DNA from: Vibrio sp.
GTDB taxonomy: Bacteria > Pseudomonadota > Gammaproteobacteria > Enterobacterales > Vibrionaceae
NCBI GenBank assembly: GCA_028131545.1
Contig: JAOICL010000022.1
Location: forward strand, 1 to 37,289
Direction: 5' to 3'
DNA length: 37,289 bases
The stretch's first letter is position 1. Each line of letters starts with the position of its first letter. This document shows positions 33,146 to 37,289 of this stretch, piece by piece. Below the pieces are notes generated by a model. It was not told where the DNA came from and searched no databases. It saw only the letters and a program-made list of their open reading frames with translations. Made by a program: the position numbers and the translations under genes.

Positions 33146-34351
33146 CTAAGTTCGGTCTCTTCTTGCTTTAGGAACATAATTGAGCACAGAAATAGGCACT
33201 TCTCTTGTTGGGGTATACCCTTCAATTTCTCTACGTTCTAGTAAATGGCCTAGACGACTTTCAATCATACATAGATTCTTAAAGTTATCTTTTGAAACCA
33301 AAGAAATGGCTTCACCTTGCGCTTCAGCTCGACCAGTACGCCCAATACGATGGACATATTCATCAGCAGGGTAAGGTAAGTCGTAGTTAATCACTATTTC
33401 TAATCCATTGATATCAATACCACGGGCGGATACCCCTGTCGTCACCAAATACTGGATCTTACCCGCTTTAAAATCTTCCAGTAATTGTTCTCTAATCGCT
33501 TGACTGCGTCCACTGTGAAAGGCTTCGGCTGGAATATCTCTCTTACCCAGTTGATCAACGAGTTTAGCGGCACCTCGTTTTGTTTCAATGAATATGAGCG
33601 CTTGCTTCCATTTGAATTCTTTGATCATATGACTGAGTAATGAAGACTTCATATCTTTATCAACGGTCACAATCCATTGTTCAATACTGGATTTCGATGC
33701 GGCATGTTTCGCAATTGAAATTTCTTCTGCGTAATCGATAGCACTTTTTGCTAAATCTCTAACCGGAGTCGATAATGTGGCTGAAAAGAGCAAGCTCTGT
33801 GCGTTCGTCGGAACTCTGTCGATAATTTTATTGATATCATCAATAAAACCCATATCCAGCATGCGATCGGCTTCATCGAGTACAAAGGTTTCGATTTCTT
33901 CAAAGTGAACCGCTCTTTGCGTATAAAGGTCCAGTAAACGGCCTGGTGTTGAAACCAGTATGTCGACACCTTCTAGTAGCGCTTGGCGTTGAGGTTTCGC
34001 ATCGACACCACCGTAAATGGCAAATGATCGAATATCAGTATGCTTTGCATACGTTTCTGCATTTTTATGTACTTGAATCGCTAATTCACGAGTGGGAACG
34101 AGAACCAAAGCTCGAATACGTTTTTTCTTTTGTGTTTGAGTGTCTTTTAAACGCTCAATGATAGGTAAGATAAAACCAGCTGTTTTACCGGTACCGGTTT
34201 GGGCAGCGGCAATTAAATTTTTACCCTTTAAAACAATTGGGATTGCTTTAGATTGAATGTCTGTGGGTTTTTGGTAATTCGCTTCTTTTAAAGCGGTGAG
34301 TAGGGGAGTGGATAGCCCAAGTTGTTCAAAAGAAGTATCGTTACGAGACAT
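33146..34351 (-). CDS. DEAD-box RNA helicase, RhlE-like
   Basis: A 401-aa ATP-dependent RNA helicase core. All motifs are present in order: Q motif (GYQ-like, PTDIQSKAIP), I AAQTGTGKT, Ia PTRELA, Ib TPGR, II DEAD, III SAT, IV IFIET, V ARGID and VI HRIGRTGR. The C-terminal tail after the core is short (about 35 residues, ending in a basic KARRDRT), as in small RhlE-type proteins. Such helicases help ribosome assembly and mRNA turnover, often in the cold. Start ATG 34351. Convergent with the deamidase-like gene through a shared terminator. I leave the symbol blank because several RhlE-like paralogues usually exist in Vibrionaceae. Confidence 0.93.
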   Translation of the reverse strand: MSRNDTSFEQLGLSTPLLTALKEANYQKPTDIQSKAIPIVLKGKNLIAAAQTGTGKTAGFILPIIERLKDTQTQKKKRIRALVLVPTRELAIQVHKNAETYAKHTDIRSFAIYGGVDAKPQRQALLEGVDILVSTPGRLLDLYTQRAVHFEEIETFVLDEADRMLDMGFIDDINKIIDRVPTNAQSLLFSATLSTPVRDLAKSAIDYAEEISIAKHAASKSSIEQWIVTVDKDMKSSLLSHMIKEFKWKQALIFIETKRGAAKLVDQLGKRDIPAEAFHSGRSQAIREQLLEDFKAGKIQYLVTTGVSARGIDINGLEIVINYDLPYPADEYVHRIGRTGRAEAQGEAISLVSKDNFKNLCMIESRLGHLLERREIEGYTPTREVPISVLNYVPKARRDRT

Positions 34352-34688
34352 AGGAAACCTTAATTAAAAGAAAAACGTGATAAGAATAGCATGTTCTCTT
34401 AAGGGAATCTTCTTAAGCGAACATGAAGTTGTGTAATGGTTCAGTTTATTTGGAATTCTTCTAAGCTACTGTTGTTAGGATGCGATCTTGATGAATAGAT
34501 TTAATTGAGAGGTTTATCAATTAAATATCAAACAGTTAATATTTTATCAAACCTTAGATCAAACGCACAGATCAGACCTCTACATTGCACGTATTTTTTG
34601 CTAGATTATGCACCTTGCCCCTTATTGCATTGAAACAAGAGCAAGCCAATAAGACAGCAGAGGCATTTTACGGTATGGAGAATCGAAC
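34352..34688. other. 337-nt divergent region between helicase and T6SS effector gene
   Basis: No gene seen. It contains a 10-bp inverted repeat (ATTTAATTGA 34499-34508 with 34517-34526) without T-tract, a weak promoter candidate for the effector gene (TTGCAC 34585-34590, 16-bp spacer, TATGCA 34607-34612), and the effector's GGAG ribosome site (34677-34680, 8 nt before the ATG). The helicase promoter is not obvious. Confidence 0.45.
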
Positions 34689-37289
34689 ATGGGCGTGAGC
34701 GGCAGCGCAAATAATTTAGGCATTGTACATCAAGGATCCGATGGCAAAGCACTTTCATCGACCCCCGATGTGTGCTTTACAAAGGTAGGTAAGCCCGTGA
34801 AGGAGCTTCCCTATGATAATTCTGCTCAATCCAGCGACCTAGTTGATGGCTCACAAACCGTCAAAATTGACGGTGGTTACTCTATTGCACTCGATGGCAG
34901 CAAATTATCCACCAGTACGGGTGATGAGGCTGGCGATCATAAAGGCGTGGTATCTGGTACGATAAAAGGGGAAGCGGAATTCATTTCCAGCTCGCCTGAC
35001 ATCTTAGTTGAAGGCCGCAGCGTTGCTCGCCATACCGATTCGTTGCTCATGAATAACGCCAACACCATTTGCTTTGGTATCGATAATCCTGGCCCAGAGG
35101 CCGAAGAGCAAGAAGTCGACAAGCACGACTTGCACCTCAGTTTAAAGAACCGATTAAGCCAGCCCTGTGCGAATACGCCCTTTAAAGCGATCGATAAAGA
35201 AGGTGGCGTCGTCTATGAAGGCGAACTCGATGGTGGAGGACACGGTGTGATCACCGATCTCGACCCGGTGTGGTTACGCTTTGAATTTGGTGAAGATCCA
35301 CAGGCTTACCAATGGTTCCCTCGCTTTATGCGTAAACCCAACCCTCGCTACACACAGCACGAATCATCGGAAACGGTTTTTCGAGAAGTCGCAGGCGCCG
35401 TTCCACTGTTTTGGGAATTAGATACCCCAAAAGCAAAGCGCAACCTCGATAATGGCTATTGGGGGCATTTTCGTTGTCAAAACAAACAGGCCAATGGCGA
35501 TGACATGCCAGACTATTACGCAGCCAGAAACGATAAGCACTTCCAAGATTATTTACGTTTTGAATTACTGACGTATTTTCCTCGTGCTATTGAGGCGCAT
35601 GAACACAACGCGCTGGCACGGATCATCACGACCCACATTGACCATGATAACGATGAGATTGAATCGGCCGATTTGAACGCCTATGCCGCTTATCTTGGTG
35701 CGCTCAGCAGCGATGATTTTCAGCGTTTTCAGTTGCTTCATCACGTCCCGACCAGCATGACATACCATCGCTTTCTGGGCATTTTACGCGCCCGTGGTAC
35801 AGGAAACGCCGATGAATACATGGCAAACGCGCCTTGGGGCGACTTTCAAGAGTCGATTATTGCCCACTCTTCCGAACTCATTACGCTGATTTCAGAGCGC
35901 ATCGACGCGCTTCACACCTTCGCCGAAGAGCGTAACTACAAAGCCATGATGCAAGATTTAGCGCATTACCGTACGCGACTGACGTCCTTTGATCGTGCCG
36001 TGCGCCGCCAAATTACAGATGTGACGGCAGAGTTAAAAGACAAATTACAGCAAATGCAACGCACCCCAGTGGACACCGTGCAGGGGCAAGGGCGTTACAT
36101 TAGCAGTACGACATCGTCGCAGCAATTCCAATGTTATGCCGAAGACTTCACCCCAACGATCGATATCGAATCAACCGAATCCATTGAACGACCAGAAAAC
36201 ACCCTGCGTATTGGCGTCTTTTTTGATGGCACAGGCCAAAACGCCTTTAATGATAAATACAAAGCCACAAAGGGGAATAAAGCCCCAACGAATATGTCAG
36301 ACCTGTTCGATGCTTATCCCTTTGAACTCGGCAAGTCACATAAAATTTATGTTTCGGGGGTGGGGACCATTGATTTACAAGAAAAATTCCCTGATAAAAC
36401 CGAAACCGAACTGTTTGCTTTGATCGAAGAGGGCAAAGATGAAACCGCGATGTCTCAGGCATTAGGGGTTGATGCGGATTACCTCGAATGGTTAATGGGC
36501 ACGGAAACCGGTGGGTTTAATAAATGGCAGAGTTTGGTTCAACAATTAGAACGACTTTATTTAGAGTTATCTGATAAAAATTTATATAGAGACATTAGTC
36601 ATATTGAATTCGATGTCTTTGGCTTTAGCCGTGGTGCGGCCCTCGCACGTCATTTCATCAATGCGATAGCAGAGGGTTTCCCTGATTACACTCGCCCTCG
36701 AAGCACCCAATACCGAGGGCAAAAACACCCTCATTTATTAGGGAACGTTGAAGCGGATAATTACGATAACTCCTGTGGTTTTGAGCGCGATGTAAATCGA
36801 GAGCTCAGTGTCCGTTTCGTCGGGTTATTGGATACCGTCGGGTCCTTCTATTGGCCGGGCAACGATGATGACGGTAATTTTGAATTACCCCTTAAGCCAG
36901 GTTGCGCCCAGCGAGTGGTGCAATTGACCGCTGCACACGAATACCGTAAAAAGTTTCCGTTAACGTCGATCAGCCATAACGGGCTCACACCGGATACTTT
37001 TTTTGAGGAAGTCTTACCGGGCGCGCATTCGGACATTGGTGGCGGTTACGCTTCCAAGGAGCAGTTCTATAAAGAGGATTTATCCCCTGTATTTGGGCAG
37101 CCTGCATCCAGTACCTATAACATTAAATTAATTTTGGTTGATGATTACCAAGAAGAATTTTTACGATCATCCTACCCTCCTCAGGGGCAAGAATCTTTTA
37201 TGCACGGAAAGTTGAATCAAATAGAACCAACTTGGCAACAGGATTGTGAATTACGCGGAATTCAAGGCATGGTCAAAATTCAAGGTTGT
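34689..37289 (+). CDS. PAAR-like (DUF4150) - Tle1-like (DUF2235) fusion, probable type VI secretion lipase effector, 3'-truncated
   Basis: An open frame of 867 codons from ATG 34689 (GGAG 8 nt upstream) to the window edge without a stop, so the C terminus is missing. Residues about 15-125 match the PAAR-like DUF4150 domain (VCFTKVGKPV, PYDNSA, GDEAGDHKGVVSGT, HTDSLLMNNANT), which caps the type VI spike and carries cargo. A middle helical region follows. From about 505 comes a DUF2235/Tle1-type alpha/beta hydrolase: FFDGTGQN (511-518), nucleophile S647 in GFSRGAA, acid D715 in GLLDTVGSF, base H780 in LPGAHSDIGGGY. Tle1 enzymes are phospholipases delivered into rival cells. Codon use (many GCC, CGC, GAC) is richer in G+C than neighbouring genes, suggesting transfer. 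An immunity gene is expected just beyond the window. Confidence 0.88.
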   Translation, partial: MGVSGSANNLGIVHQGSDGKALSSTPDVCFTKVGKPVKELPYDNSAQSSDLVDGSQTVKIDGGYSIALDGSKLSTSTGDEAGDHKGVVSGTIKGEAEFISSSPDILVEGRSVARHTDSLLMNNANTICFGIDNPGPEAEEQEVDKHDLHLSLKNRLSQPCANTPFKAIDKEGGVVYEGELDGGGHGVITDLDPVWLRFEFGEDPQAYQWFPRFMRKPNPRYTQHESSETVFREVAGAVPLFWELDTPKAKRNLDNGYWGHFRCQNKQANGDDMPDYYAARNDKHFQDYLRFELLTYFPRAIEAHEHNALARIITTHIDHDNDEIESADLNAYAAYLGALSSDDFQRFQLLHHVPTSMTYHRFLGILRARGTGNADEYMANAPWGDFQESIIAHSSELITLISERIDALHTFAEERNYKAMMQDLAHYRTRLTSFDRAVRRQITDVTAELKDKLQQMQRTPVDTVQGQGRYISSTTSSQQFQCYAEDFTPTIDIESTESIERPENTLRIGVFFDGTGQNAFNDKYKATKGNKAPTNMSDLFDAYPFELGKSHKIYVSGVGTIDLQEKFPDKTETELFALIEEGKDETAMSQALGVDADYLEWLMGTETGGFNKWQSLVQQLERLYLELSDKNLYRDISHIEFDVFGFSRGAALARHFINAIAEGFPDYTRPRSTQYRGQKHPHLLGNVEADNYDNSCGFERDVNRELSVRFVGLLDTVGSFYWPGNDDDGNFELPLKPGCAQRVVQLTAAHEYRKKFPLTSISHNGLTPDTFFEEVLPGAHSDIGGGYASKEQFYKEDLSPVFGQPASSTYNIKLILVDDYQEEFLRSSYPPQGQESFMHGKLNQIEPTWQQDCELRGIQGMVKIQGC

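Noticed and set aside
34585..34612. Sigma-54 promoter before the T6SS effector gene
   Set aside because: TTGCAC and TTGC are present but the spacing is 7 rather than 5 nt and the -24 GG is missing, so the site does not fit the sigma-54 consensus.

Overview
The window looks like chromosomal DNA of an AT-rich marine gammaproteobacterium of the Vibrionaceae (Aliivibrio or a relative is my best guess; the genus cannot be fixed from sequence alone). The guaC, murQ, cutC, ddl, patZ/yfiQ-like and rhlE-like proteins are all of gammaproteobacterial type. No rRNA, tRNA, CRISPR array, insertion sequence or integrase was seen.

Layout. 1-10233 is mostly metabolic and regulatory: a 5'-truncated TauD/TfdA-type dioxygenase, an exported repeat protein, a short TetR regulator, GMP reductase (guaC) behind a promoter-plus-hairpin leader, an alpha/beta hydrolase, ArsH, a T4 polynucleotide-kinase-like protein, MurQ with a palindrome in its promoter, a VOC-fold protein, CutC and a LysR regulator. 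10234-24811 is an accessory secreted-protease locus. It holds two paralogous exported S8-type peptidases (901 and 1286 aa) and an exported M66 (StcE/TagA-type) zinc metalloprotease (1037 aa). All three carry arrays of PKD/Ig-like repeats and the same Trp/Cys-rich CBM5/12-like C-terminal module. All three genes also have a small hairpin with an AGGA-containing loop about 40 nt before the start codon, and two share a near-identical 3' end and terminator. They are followed by two overlapping ToxR-like membrane regulators and a convergent AraC-family regulator. 24812-34351 returns to housekeeping genes (PatZ-like acyltransferase, SPOR lipoprotein, Ddl, lipoprotein-type gamma-glutamyltranspeptidase, RhlE-like helicase). 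Among them sits a 217-aa protein with an LSGC...His signature of CNF1/BLF1-type glutamine deamidase toxins. The window ends inside a gene open to the right edge (34689 onward) encoding a PAAR-like (DUF4150) domain joined to a Tle1-like (DUF2235) lipase domain, a probable type VI secretion effector.

How the parts may work together (inference). The three proteases share export signals, a surface- or glycan-binding tail and leader hairpins, so they probably form one co-regulated mucin- or matrix-degrading set, perhaps controlled by the adjacent ToxR-like pair and AraC protein and post-transcriptionally through the leaders (CsrA-type binding is one idea). The deamidase-like protein and the PAAR-Tle1 protein add two further candidate effectors. 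The most novel-looking items are the protease/regulator locus with its shared RNA leader, the Glu in place of the subtilase catalytic Asp in both S8 proteins, and the stand-alone deamidase-like protein.
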